This document shows, in pieces, positions 19,613 through 27,354 of a stretch of 64,000 nucleotides of DNA. This DNA is from Actinobacillus suis ATCC 33415. GTDB taxonomy: Bacteria > Pseudomonadota > Gammaproteobacteria > Enterobacterales > Pasteurellaceae. The notes below the pieces were generated by a model that was not told the DNA's origin, ran no database searches, and saw only the letters and a list, made by a program, of their open reading frames with translations. The translations under genes were made by a program, and so were the position numbers. The stretch is from NCBI RefSeq assembly GCF_000739435.1, contig NZ_CP009159.1, forward strand, positions 2,254,501 through 2,318,500, read 5' to 3'. Each line of letters begins with the position of its first letter. Positions within the stretch are counted from its first letter, which is position 1.

Positions 19613-20505
19613 TGGCTGATGTGAAATACGTACCGAATAAACCTAAAGATGCTGGGCTTGAGGCTCGACAAAAATTAGGTTGGTGGCGAGCTTATCGCTT
19701 TCTCATTCTGCGCCGTTTGAGTCAATTAAGCATTATCTTAATGTTTTTAAGCGGGCCTTTTTGGAATGTTTGGATTTTAAAAGGTAACTATAGCGGCAGT
19801 ATGCTGTTTGATAGCGTGCCAATGAGCGATCCGCTAATGACGGCAGAAAGCCTAGCGACCGGTTATCTACCGGAATGGACAACGATTTTAGGCGCACTGA
19901 TTATCGTGGCATTTTATGCGATTGTGGCAAGTAAAGCCTTTTGTAGTTGGGTTTGCCCAATGAATATGGTGACCGATGCCGCTGCATGGCTGAGACGTAA
20001 GTTAGGTATTCGCCAGAGTGCGAAAATCTCACGCAATTTACGCTATGTAATTTTGGCGATGATTTTAGTCGGAAGTGCTATCTCAGGAAGGTTATTGTGG
20101 GAGTGGATTAACCCAGTTGCCGCATTAGGACGTGCCTTTGTCTTCGGTTTAGGCGCAACAGTCTGGTTAGTTGCAGTCATTTTCCTGTTTGACTTACTGG
20201 TTGTCGAACACGGCTGGTGCGGACATTTATGTCCAATCGGCGCAACTTATGCCTTGATCGGCGCGAAAAGTGTCGTAAAAGTAAATGTGGTGGATCGCAA
20301 CCGCTGCGACCGCTGCATGGATTGTTATAACGTCTGCCCAGAACCGCAGGTGCTAAGACTCCCTTTACATGGCAAACCTGAAGATAGCCAAATTGTGCTT
20401 TCTAAAGACTGCATCACTTGCGGACGTTGTATCGATGTGTGCGCGGAGAAAGTCTTTGCATTCGGTACACGCTTTAAAGGCAGTATTGATGTGAAAAATG
20501 TTTAA
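19612..20505 (+). CDS. napH: Quinol dehydrogenase membrane component NapH
   Basis: An inner-membrane protein with four to five helices and two cytoplasmic-side CxxCP elements, FCSWVCPMN and CGHLCPIGATYAL, followed by two 4Fe-4S motifs, CDRCMDCYNVCP and CITCGRCIDVCAE. It channels electrons from menaquinol to NapG. The 297 residues compare with 287 in E. coli. Translation is coupled to napG through the TAATG overlap. Confidence 0.96.
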   Translation: MADVKYVPNKPKDAGLEARQKLGWWRAYRFLILRRLSQLSIILMFLSGPFWNVWILKGNYSGSMLFDSVPMSDPLMTAESLATGYLPEWTTILGALIIVAFYAIVASKAFCSWVCPMNMVTDAAAWLRRKLGIRQSAKISRNLRYVILAMILVGSAISGRLLWEWINPVAALGRAFVFGLGATVWLVAVIFLFDLLVVEHGWCGHLCPIGATYALIGAKSVVKVNVVDRNRCDRCMDCYNVCPEPQVLRLPLHGKPEDSQIVLSKDCITCGRCIDVCAEKVFAFGTRFKGSIDVKNV

Positions 20506-20510
20506 CAAAA

Positions 20511-20628
20511 CTCCCCTCTTTGAAAAAGAGGGGCAGGGGGAGATTTAAAAATCTCAAATTTATAAAAATTTGGCGGAAATCCACCGCTTGTAAAATCTCC
20601 CCTAACCCCTCTTTACTAAAGAGGGGGA
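20511..20628. repeat. Pair of 36-bp palindromic repeat units between napH and napB
   Basis: Unit A (20511-20546, minus orientation) and unit B (20593-20628, plus) share the plan AAATCTCCCC, a short variable linker, then the hairpin CCCCTCTTT-loop-AAAGAGGGG. The AAATCTCC ends face each other here. The same unit recurs at 63060-63095 and 63141-63176 in the opposite arrangement. A reverse USS core lies between the two units. Confidence 0.85.
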
Positions 20629-20667
20629 CTTATAACCCTTTTTAATTTTAAAACGGAGTGATTTAAC

Positions 20668-21093
20668 ATGAGAAAATATCTCACCCTCTTATTGACCGCA
20701 TTAGCGGGTTTTGCCGTGGCGGAAACGCAAGTGGCAAAAAGTATCGATAGTACAGTGGAAAGTGTTGCCCCTGCTTATACCAACGCACAGAAAGATGCGG
20801 GCAACATTCCTGTGACTTTCCCCCACCAACCGCCGCTTGTGCCACACAGTATTCGTGGCTTACAGGTAACCAAAAATACCAACCAATGTTTAGGTTGTCA
20901 CAGCCCTGAAGTTGCACCGACAACCGGTGCGACACGCGTGCCGGCAAGCCACTTTATGGATCGTGACGGTAAACCGACCGAAGGTACTTCACCACGTCGT
21001 TACTTCTGTCTACAGTGCCACGTACAACAAACGGACGTAAATCCGATTATTCAAAACAAATTTGACACGATTCGTCAGACACAAAGTAAATAA
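20668..21093 (+). CDS. napB: Periplasmic diheme cytochrome c NapB
   Basis: NapB is the electron-transfer subunit of the NapAB complex. The 141 residues (E. coli 149) start with a Sec signal, MRKYLTLLLTALAGFAVAE, and contain two haem c sites, CLGCHSPE and CLQCHVQ, plus HFMDRDG with a probable axial His. It follows the repeat pair after 39 bp and precedes napC by 11 bp. Confidence 0.97.
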   Translation: MRKYLTLLLTALAGFAVAETQVAKSIDSTVESVAPAYTNAQKDAGNIPVTFPHQPPLVPHSIRGLQVTKNTNQCLGCHSPEVAPTTGATRVPASHFMDRDGKPTEGTSPRRYFCLQCHVQQTDVNPIIQNKFDTIRQTQSK

Positions 21094-21104
21094 GGAGAAA
21101 GGTG

Positions 21105-21719
21105 ATGATTAAGAAATTTTGGAACTGGTTTCGTACGCCGAGTAAAATGGCTGCCGGTACACTCATTATCATTTCTGCGATTGGCGGTATTTTAGCGTGG
21201 GGCGGTTTTAACCAAGGTTTAGAACATACCAATACCGAGCAATTCTGTTCAGATTGTCATATGAATGACGTAGTACCTGAATATCGTGCTTCGGCTCACT
21301 ATTCAAACCGTAGTGGTGTGAAAGCTATCTGTTCAGACTGTCACGTACCGCACGAATTTATTGATAAATGGAAACGTAAAATTATCGCTTCAAAAGAGGT
21401 TTACGCACACTTTACCGGTAAAGTGGATACCAAAGAAAAGTTTGAAGCACATCGTTTAGAAATGGCAGAGCGTGAATGGGCGCGTTTGAAAGCTAATGAT
21501 TCGCAAGAGTGTCGTAACTGTCATAACTTTGAAGATATGGACTTCACTCAACAGAAAACTGTGGCGCAGCAAATGCATGCCATGGCACAAGATCAAGGTA
21601 AAACTTGTATCGACTGCCATAAAGGTATTGCACATAACCTTCCACATATGGAAAAAATTCAAAAGAGCTTCATTCCTGAAGATATGCTGAAAAAAGAACA
21701 ACCAGCGGAAGGCAAATAA
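21105..21719 (+). CDS. napC: Tetraheme cytochrome c quinol dehydrogenase NapC
   Basis: Membrane-anchored NapC/NirT-family cytochrome that oxidises menaquinol and passes electrons to NapB. One N-terminal transmembrane helix (AAGTLIIISAIGGILAWG) is followed by four CxxCH sites: CSDCHMN, CSDCHVP, CRNCHNF and CIDCHKG. The 204 residues compare with 200 in E. coli. ATG 21105, 7 nt after AGGAG, is preferred to the GTG one codon before. Last gene of the operon. Confidence 0.97.
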   Translation: MIKKFWNWFRTPSKMAAGTLIIISAIGGILAWGGFNQGLEHTNTEQFCSDCHMNDVVPEYRASAHYSNRSGVKAICSDCHVPHEFIDKWKRKIIASKEVYAHFTGKVDTKEKFEAHRLEMAEREWARLKANDSQECRNCHNFEDMDFTQQKTVAQQMHAMAQDQGKTCIDCHKGIAHNLPHMEKIQKSFIPEDMLKKEQPAEGK

Positions 21720-21749
21720 CAAGCGGTCGGATTTTTATTCGATTTTACG

Positions 21750-21783
21750 ATCCCCGAGTACGGTGTACTTGGGGATTTTTTTG
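21750..21783 (+). terminator. Terminator of napFDAGHBC
   Basis: ATCCCCGAGTAC (21750-21761) pairs with GTACTTGGGGAT (21765-21776), followed by a run of T. A USS core lies just upstream at the napC stop. Confidence 0.92.
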
Positions 21784-21830
21784 CGAATTATGCTATACTT
21801 TGCGCAATTTTTGTTACGGATCAATCCTTT

Positions 21831-22859
21831 ATGAAACACAGTTTAACTCCTTTCCATACATTTCATTTAGCGGCAAATGCAAGCAAAATCGTTGAATTCA
21901 GCAGTGCCGAACAATTACTTAACGAATGGCAAACCGCCGTAAACAATCATCAGCCGGTACTTATTTTAGGGCAGGGCTCAAATGTGATTTTCTTAGATGA
22001 TTTTGACGGTTGCGTATTCATCAACAAATTAAAAGGTATCGAACATCACGAAGATGAACAATTCCATTATTTGCATGTGCAAGGCGGTGAAAATTGGCAT
22101 GAGCTAGTAAAATGGAGCTTGGCAAATAATATCGCCGGATTGGAAAATTTAGCCTTAATTCCGGGCGTTGCCGGTTCTGCACCGATTCAAAATATCGGGG
22201 CTTACGGGGTGGAATTTGAGCGAGTATGTGATTTTGTCGAAGTACTGAATTTACGCACCGGCGACATTTTCCGTTTAACCAAACAAGAGTGCCAATTCGG
22301 TTATCGTGAAAGTGTGTTTAAACACCAGTACAAAGATGAATTTGCGATTCTGTCGGTCGGAATCAAATTGGCAAAAGCGTGGCAGCCGGTATTAAGTTAC
22401 GGTTCATTAACTCAATTTGATCCGCAACGTGTAACGCCTCAACAAGTGTTTGACGAAGTGTGTGCGGTACGTTCGGCAAAATTACCGAATCCGGACGAGT
22501 TTGGTAATGCTGGTAGTTTCTTCAAGAACCCAGTGATTGATGCTGCAAAATTTGCGCAAATTCAGACCGCTTACCCGAATATTCCAAACTATCCGCAAGC
22601 AGACGGCACAGTAAAATTGGCGGCGGGTTGGTTGATTGACCAATGTGAATTGAAAGGCTTTCAATTAGGCGGTGCGGCGGTACATGAAAAACAAGCGTTG
22701 GTATTGATTAATAAGCAAGCGGCAGCTGGTTCAGATGTCGTGGCGTTAGCCAAAGAAGTACGCCGCCGTGTACGTGAAAAATTCGGGGTTGAACTGCATC
22801 CGGAAGTACGTTTTATGGGCAAAAATGGAGAAGTGAATAGCGAAGAAGTCACGAGATAA
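21831..22859 (+). CDS. murB: UDP-N-acetylenolpyruvoylglucosamine reductase
   Basis: MurB reduces UDP-GlcNAc-enolpyruvate to UDP-MurNAc with NADPH and FAD in the cytoplasm. The 342 residues (same as E. coli type I MurB) show the FAD motif [33 protein letters not shown], the YRESVFK loop, the catalytic Ser in [10 protein letters not shown] and the catalytic Glu in LHPEVRFMG. It lies 8 bp before birA, as in E. coli, and directly after the nap terminator. Confidence 0.97.
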   Translation: MKHSLTPFHTFHLAANASKIVEFSSAEQLLNEWQTAVNNHQPVLILGQGSNVIFLDDFDGCVFINKLKGIEHHEDEQFHYLHVQGGENWHELVKWSLANNIAGLENLALIPGVAGSAPIQNIGAYGVEFERVCDFVEVLNLRTGDIFRLTKQECQFGYRESVFKHQYKDEFAILSVGIKLAKAWQPVLSYGSLTQFDPQRVTPQQVFDEVCAVRSAKLPNPDEFGNAGSFFKNPVIDAAKFAQIQTAYPNIPNYPQADGTVKLAAGWLIDQCELKGFQLGGAAVHEKQALVLINKQAAAGSDVVALAKEVRRRVREKFGVELHPEVRFMGKNGEVNSEEVTR

Positions 22860-22867
22860 CCAAAATA

Positions 22868-23638
22868 ATGAGCAAATTAAACCAATCTCAGATCCAAACG
22901 GCGTTATTGTGTGGGCAAGCGTTGGTGTTTGATGAAATTGATTCGACCAACGAATATTTGCTTAAACACTATCAAACCTTGCCGCAAGGTTCAGTATGTT
23001 TGGCGGAGCAACAAACCGCCGGCAGAGGCAGACGTGGGCGCACTTGGTATTCGCCACAAAGTGAAAATGTCTATTTTTCGATTTTATGGCATTATCCCAC
23101 TGAAGACGCTGCGCATATTTCTTCGCTGAGTTTGGTGATTTCGTTGATTATTGCCGAAAGTTTGCAAGCGCAACAGGTTGAAAATATCCAAATCAAATGG
23201 CCGAATGATATTTATTATTGTGGCAAAAAAATGGGCGGGATTCTGATTGAAACCAAAGCGGATCGCAGTGGTATCCATTTAGTGATCGGCATCGGTTTAA
23301 ATTTGGGAATGACCAAAGTGGATGAAAATATTGTGGCCCAAGCGTGGTCTGATTTATCCGACTATCAATTTGATCGTAATGCACTGGTGTGTCGCCTCGC
23401 TTATGAATTGCAAAAAAATCTTAAAATTTACCCGCTTGTTGGCTTTGAACATTATGCCGAGCGTTGGCAAGCATTTGATATTTTTCGTGATCGACCGGTA
23501 AAACTGGTCACAGAAGGTAGTGAAATTCACGGTATTTCACGTGGTATCAATCAACACGGTGAATTACTGCTTGAGCAAAACAGTGTTATTACCCCGTTCG
23601 GCATTGGTGAAATGTCATTGCGCTCTGACGAAACTTAA
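22868..23638 (+). CDS. birA: Biotin--protein ligase lacking the DNA-binding domain
   Basis: BirA activates biotin as biotinyl-AMP and attaches it to the biotin carrier protein of acetyl-CoA carboxylase. The catalytic core is complete: AGRGRRGRTWYSP (adenylate-binding loop), IKWPNDIYYCGKKMGGILIE and VIGIGLNL, followed by the C-terminal SH3-like domain. At 256 residues it lacks the N-terminal winged helix of E. coli BirA (321), so it should not repress a biotin operon. The frame begins at ATG 22868, 8 bp after murB, leaving no room for a missing N-terminal domain. Confidence 0.94.
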   Translation: MSKLNQSQIQTALLCGQALVFDEIDSTNEYLLKHYQTLPQGSVCLAEQQTAGRGRRGRTWYSPQSENVYFSILWHYPTEDAAHISSLSLVISLIIAESLQAQQVENIQIKWPNDIYYCGKKMGGILIETKADRSGIHLVIGIGLNLGMTKVDENIVAQAWSDLSDYQFDRNALVCRLAYELQKNLKIYPLVGFEHYAERWQAFDIFRDRPVKLVTEGSEIHGISRGINQHGELLLEQNSVITPFGIGEMSLRSDET

Positions 23639-23648
23639 TAATCTTTAG

Positions 23649-23694
23649 ACAAGCGGTCAATTTTTTGCAAAGTTTTGCAAGAATCAGACCGCTT
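23649..23694. terminator. Inverted USS pair after birA
   Basis: ACAAGCGGTC (23649-23658) faces GACCGCTT (23687-23694) across a 28-nt AT-rich spacer containing TTGCAAAGTTTTGCAA, itself palindromic. It lies in the birA-to-oxidoreductase gap, and a weak T-run follows. Confidence 0.6.
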
Positions 23695-23740
23695 ACTTTT
23701 CCCTGATTTATAATTCATTTTTTACTAAGAGGAAAGCAAC

Positions 23741-24880
23741 ATGAATTCAACATTCTCTCCATTATTTGAAAGCTATAAATTAAATAACGGCGTTGAAATT
23801 AAAAATCGTTTAGTTGTGGCGCCGATGACCCATTTCGGTTCAAATCCGGATGGTACTTTAGGTCAAAACGAACATAAATTTATTGAAAACCGTGCCGGCG
23901 ATATCGGTATGTTTATTTTAGCCGCTACACTGGTGCAAGACGGCGGTAAAGCGTTCCATGGTCAGCCGGAAGCGATTCATACCACCCAATTACCGAGTTT
24001 GAAACAAACCGCAGACTTAATTAAAGCACAAGGTGCGAAAGCGATTTTGCAAATTCATCACGGCGGTAAACTTGCTTTAACCGAATTACTGAACGGTAAA
24101 GATAAAATCTCGGCAAGTGCGGACGAAGAAACCGGCACACGTGCAGCGACGGTAGCGGAAATCGAATCATTAATTGCAGCATTTGCTAACGCAACCGCAT
24201 TAGCGATTGAGGCTGGCTTTGACGGGGTGGAAATCCACGGTGCGAATAATTACTTAATTCAGCAATTCTATTCCGGCCATTCCAACCGCCGTGAAGACGA
24301 ATGGGGCGGCTCAAGTGAAAAACGTATGCGTTTCCCATTAGCGGTGGTGGATGCAGTGGTTGCCGAAAAACAAAAAGCGGCAAAAGCGGATTTTATTATC
24401 GGCTATCGATTCTCGCCGGAAGAACCGGAAGAGTTAGGCTTAACGATGGAAGACACTTTCGCATTAGTTGATGCGCTAACCGCAAAACCATTGCAATACC
24501 TACATATTTCATTATGGGATTTCTACAAACAGGCGCGTCGTGGCGCAGATACTAACCTTAGTCGTATGCAGTTAATCCATGAGCGTATCGCAGGTAAATT
24601 ACCGCTTATCGGTGTAGGTAACTTATTCAGTGCGGAGCAAATCGCACAAGCGTTTAATACCGGTTGGGCGGAATTTATCGCATTGGGTAAAACTGTAATG
24701 ATTAATCCGACGATTGCAACCTTAATCAAACAAGGACGTGAAGCGGAAATCGTGACCGAGCTTGACCCGAATAAAGCGGATCAATATGGTATCCACGGTA
24801 TTTTATGGGACTTATGTATTCAGGGCGGTGCTTGGTTACCACCGGTAAAAGGTCAAGAATGGCAACCGTTAGATAGATAA
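23741..24880 (+). CDS. Old yellow enzyme family FMN oxidoreductase
   Basis: A 379-residue TIM-barrel flavoenzyme of the OYE group (NemA, YqjM and relatives), which reduce activated alkenes, nitro compounds or quinones with NAD(P)H. Visible are KNRLVVAPMTHFGSNPDG near the FMN site, the barrel strand ILQIHHGGKLA, the catalytic segment GFDGVEIHGANNYLIQQF, and SNRREDEWGGSSEKRMRF, followed by PLIGVGNLFS and a phosphate-binding GWAEFIALGKTVMINP. The natural substrate cannot be deduced. It appears to be transcribed alone or with the small gene 19 bp downstream. Confidence 0.88.
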   Translation: MNSTFSPLFESYKLNNGVEIKNRLVVAPMTHFGSNPDGTLGQNEHKFIENRAGDIGMFILAATLVQDGGKAFHGQPEAIHTTQLPSLKQTADLIKAQGAKAILQIHHGGKLALTELLNGKDKISASADEETGTRAATVAEIESLIAAFANATALAIEAGFDGVEIHGANNYLIQQFYSGHSNRREDEWGGSSEKRMRFPLAVVDAVVAEKQKAAKADFIIGYRFSPEEPEELGLTMEDTFALVDALTAKPLQYLHISLWDFYKQARRGADTNLSRMQLIHERIAGKLPLIGVGNLFSAEQIAQAFNTGWAEFIALGKTVMINPTIATLIKQGREAEIVTELDPNKADQYGIHGILWDLCIQGGAWLPPVKGQEWQPLDR

Positions 24881-24899
24881 ATAGCGATAGGAAATCTTT

Positions 24900-25193
24900 A
24901 TGCATAAAACCATGCAACAAAAAGCGGCGGAAGCACATAATATGTGTAAGCTGAAAGGCGATTCAATGTTGGATAATAGCGACCGTCAAATTGCCTTTGA
25001 AGCGCTGTATGATAGTGAAGGACAAGCGCTACAAGCGGTCGAATTTTTTACAGAAAAAGCAAAATCGGTGGAAACCGAAGCTTGTGTTATTCAGCATAGC
25101 ATTAGCCAAGTCGAAGATGGTTTTTTAATGCAAATGCAGATTGAATTTAGCTGTCAGGCGGAAGTGATATTATTCCAAATGGCAATCAGATAA
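24900..25193 (+). CDS. YfcZ/YiiS-family (DUF406) protein
   Basis: A 97-residue protein resembling E. coli YfcZ: MLDNSDRQIAFEALYDSEG, FTEKAKSVETEACVI and the end FSCQAEVILFQMAIR align with MDNSD..., LTEKARSVESEPC and FACEAEMLIFQLGLR. Function unknown. ATG 24900 has AGGAAAT at a good distance. A full uptake signal in the frame (25031-25040) encodes the peptide LQAVEF. Confidence 0.82.
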   Translation: MHKTMQQKAAEAHNMCKLKGDSMLDNSDRQIAFEALYDSEGQALQAVEFFTEKAKSVETEACVIQHSISQVEDGFLMQMQIEFSCQAEVILFQMAIR

Positions 25194-25195
25194 AA

Positions 25196-25232
25196 AATAA
25201 GGGGCAACAAATGTTGTCCCTTATTTTTTTGT
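25196..25232. terminator. Terminator after YfcZ-like gene, bidirectional
   Basis: AATAAGGGGCAACA and TGTTGTCCCTTATT form a stem of about 13 bp, followed by TTTTTTT. It also faces the 3' end of the convergent permease gene. Confidence 0.9.
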
Positions 25233-25240
25233 TTTATGAT

Positions 25241-26443
25241 TTAACCTTTAAACATTGGTAACATTTCATACATTGAAAGGAAATGGAACACAGCGGTACA
25301 GACACCGAATAAGAAGACCAATCCAATCATAAACAGATTACCTTTTTTCGCTTTATAAGCTAATAATGCCGGAATCATACAAGTCCACAGTGTTGCTACC
25401 GCACCTGCATAACCAATCGCTTTTAAAAAGCCAAGCGGCGAGAGTAATGAGAATACTAGCGGAGGTAAGAAAGTCACCGCCCATGCTTTGGTTCTGCCTG
25501 ATTTACTCTCATCAAATTTAAAGAAATCTGCTAAGAAATCAAATGTACCTAGTCCAACTCCGATAAAAGAAGACAGAATTGCCGCCATAGAAAACGCATT
25601 AATCGCTTGTTTCACATATGGTGACTGCACAACTTCACCAATCGTATTTAATAATACGTCTAAATCACCGTTACTTGCGATAACCGGTGCAAATTGCGCA
25701 CGTGGCAGATTACCGAAAATGCTGATTACCCAAAGTAAATAAAGCACTAACGCAATAAAAGTCCCTCCAGCAATTGCATATTTTGCTTTTTTTACCTCAC
25801 CATAATAGGCTCGCATTGAGGAGACTGAGTGGTGATAACCGAAAGAGGTCAATGCAACCGGCAACATTGCTAACGCATATTTAGCGTATTCGCCATTATC
25901 GTTTTGTTGATCGAATAAAACAGCAGTATCAATATTGCTGACTAAACCCGAAATACTGAATGTAAACGACAATGCCATAAAGATAATTAATAACACCGAA
26001 ATACGATCAACTAAACGGGTAGAGTGCCATACAAAGAACGAGAAAATCAGCACGAATAGCACAGACCAAATGCGAGAGCCGAATTCACCGAAATCGATCG
26101 CTGATTTGGTTAAGTTTTCCAAAATTCCACCGGAAGCGGTGGTATAAGCATAAAGTAAAATTCCGCCGACAAAATAAACCGCAAGGTTATTTAACGCATT
26201 GATCTTATTGCCTAATAAGTCTTTGGTAACAGTATTGAATGAGGCACGTAAGTCATAGCTTTTATAGACATCAAGTAACAACCAGCCTGAAAATGTCATC
26301 ACAACCATGGTAAAAGCAAGCGCAAGCACCGACCACATTGTCCAAGCACCCGCACCGGAAGTTGGAAGCCCGAGCATACCGGCTCCTACGCAGACACCTG
26401 CGATGATACAAGCGCCACCAAAAAGTGTTGGCTGTTTTTTCAT
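25241..26443 (-). CDS. mtr: Aromatic amino acid permease, Mtr/TnaB-like (HAAAP family)
   Basis: An 11-helix inner-membrane proton symporter of the hydroxy/aromatic amino acid permease family. Diagnostic stretches are GGACIIAGVCVGAGMLGLP, NTVTKDLLGNKINALN, ALTSFGYHHSVSSMRAYYG and GVGLGTFDFLADFFKFDESK, which resemble E. coli Mtr and TnaB more than TyrP. The 400 residues fit. Tryptophan is the likely substrate, but tyrosine or phenylalanine cannot be excluded. It is divergent from a MerR-type regulator, which may control it. Confidence 0.85.
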   Translation of the reverse strand: MKKQPTLFGGACIIAGVCVGAGMLGLPTSGAGAWTMWSVLALAFTMVVMTFSGWLLLDVYKSYDLRASFNTVTKDLLGNKINALNNLAVYFVGGILLYAYTTASGGILENLTKSAIDFGEFGSRIWSVLFVLIFSFFVWHSTRLVDRISVLLIIFMALSFTFSISGLVSNIDTAVLFDQQNDNGEYAKYALAMLPVALTSFGYHHSVSSMRAYYGEVKKAKYAIAGGTFIALVLYLLWVISIFGNLPRAQFAPVIASNGDLDVLLNTIGEVVQSPYVKQAINAFSMAAILSSFIGVGLGTFDFLADFFKFDESKSGRTKAWAVTFLPPLVFSLLSPLGFLKAIGYAGAVATLWTCMIPALLAYKAKKGNLFMIGLVFLFGVCTAVFHFLSMYEMLPMFKG

Positions 26444-26597
26444 AAAATATCCTATTGAAGTAGTACATTAAAGTAATAGTATTGTGCCATAAACTAACTT
26501 ATTAAAAAATAGTCTTATAGAGAAAAAGTGTATTTTTATCATCGTAAAACGCTATTTTTACCTAAATAGTGAATACTAAAACTTTACGCTTTTATAT

Positions 26598-26632
26598 GGA
26601 TTATCTAAAATAGATCCAAAATTAGATCCAAA
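26598..26632. promoter_or_regulatory. Repeated GGATCTA-type motif, candidate operator
   Basis: TAGATCCAAA occurs twice (26611-26620 and 26623-26632), preceded by GGATTATCTA (26598-26607), which pairs with the first copy as an imperfect dyad. The cluster ends immediately before the regulator's ribosome site. It could be an operator for the MerR-type protein; this is inference. Confidence 0.4.
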
Positions 26633-26642
26633 GGAACTTATT

Positions 26643-27263
26643 ATGCTGAAGATGAACGATCTTTCTAAATTAACTAATACGCCTAAATCAACCATTCTTT
26701 ATTACATTAAAGAGGGATTGTTACCGGAACCTTTGAAAGATAAACCGAACTTTCACTTATATGATGAAAGCAATATCCAATTAATTGAATTTATTAAATA
26801 TCTTCAAGCAAACTTTAATGCAACCATTTCACAGATTAAAACGGTATTTGCTCAGCCGGATTTTGATCTGAATAATCCTTATAAAAGCTTAATGGGCTCG
26901 TTGGACATTCTAAACGGTACGGAAGGTGAACGCTTATTAGTGAGTGAGATCTGTTCGGAATTTGGTATTACCGAAGTTGAATTGAATGAATTTGTGGAAA
27001 TGGGTTTAATTAATCCGACCCATGGCGACTTTAGTGCGAAAGATCGTGATATGTTGGCTATTCTTAGCCAATGTGATGCGCAGGAATTCCAATTATTAGA
27101 AAGTTATGCGGAAGTAGCGAAAAATTTAGCGCGTCAAGAAATGGCAATCGGCGGGGAAATCTTGATGCAAGAAGAAGGTCAAGAAGAGCGTTTGAAACAC
27201 TTTTTTAATATTTTATTACTATTAAAGCCGTATATCCTAAATTCACAATTAGTTAAGTATTAA
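26643..27263 (+). CDS. MerR-family transcriptional regulator with two HTH-like parts
   Basis: A 206-residue protein whose N-terminus is a MerR winged helix: MNDLSKLTNTPKSTILYYIK, EGLLPEP, then YDESNIQLIEFIKYLQ. There is no C-terminal Cys pattern for metal sensing. A second helix-turn-helix-like stretch, LLVSEICSEFGITEVELNEF followed by VEMGLINP, begins near residue 98 and mimics the MerR start (switch, then EMGLI). The effector is unknown. Start ATG 26643 has AAGGAA 6 nt upstream. It is divergent from the Mtr-like permease, which is the obvious candidate target. Confidence 0.8.
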   Translation: MLKMNDLSKLTNTPKSTILYYIKEGLLPEPLKDKPNFHLYDESNIQLIEFIKYLQANFNATISQIKTVFAQPDFDLNNPYKSLMGSLDILNGTEGERLLVSEICSEFGITEVELNEFVEMGLINPTHGDFSAKDRDMLAILSQCDAQEFQLLESYAEVAKNLARQEMAIGGEILMQEEGQEERLKHFFNILLLLKPYILNSQLVKY

Positions 27264-27301
27264 CTCTTACTTTTCACTATTTTAGCGATATCTATCATGT
27301 T

Positions 27302-27350
27302 ACAAACGGTCAAATTTGCAAAATTTTCTGCAAATTTGACCGCTTGATTT
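27302..27350. terminator. Inverted USS-like pair between regulator and gshF
   Basis: AAACGGTCAAATTTGCA (27304-27320) pairs with TGCAAATTTGACCGCTT (27329-27345), followed by GATTTTT. The left core has one mismatch to the USS (AAACGGT). It lies between the convergent regulator and gshF. Confidence 0.75.
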
Positions 27351-27354
27351 TTGA

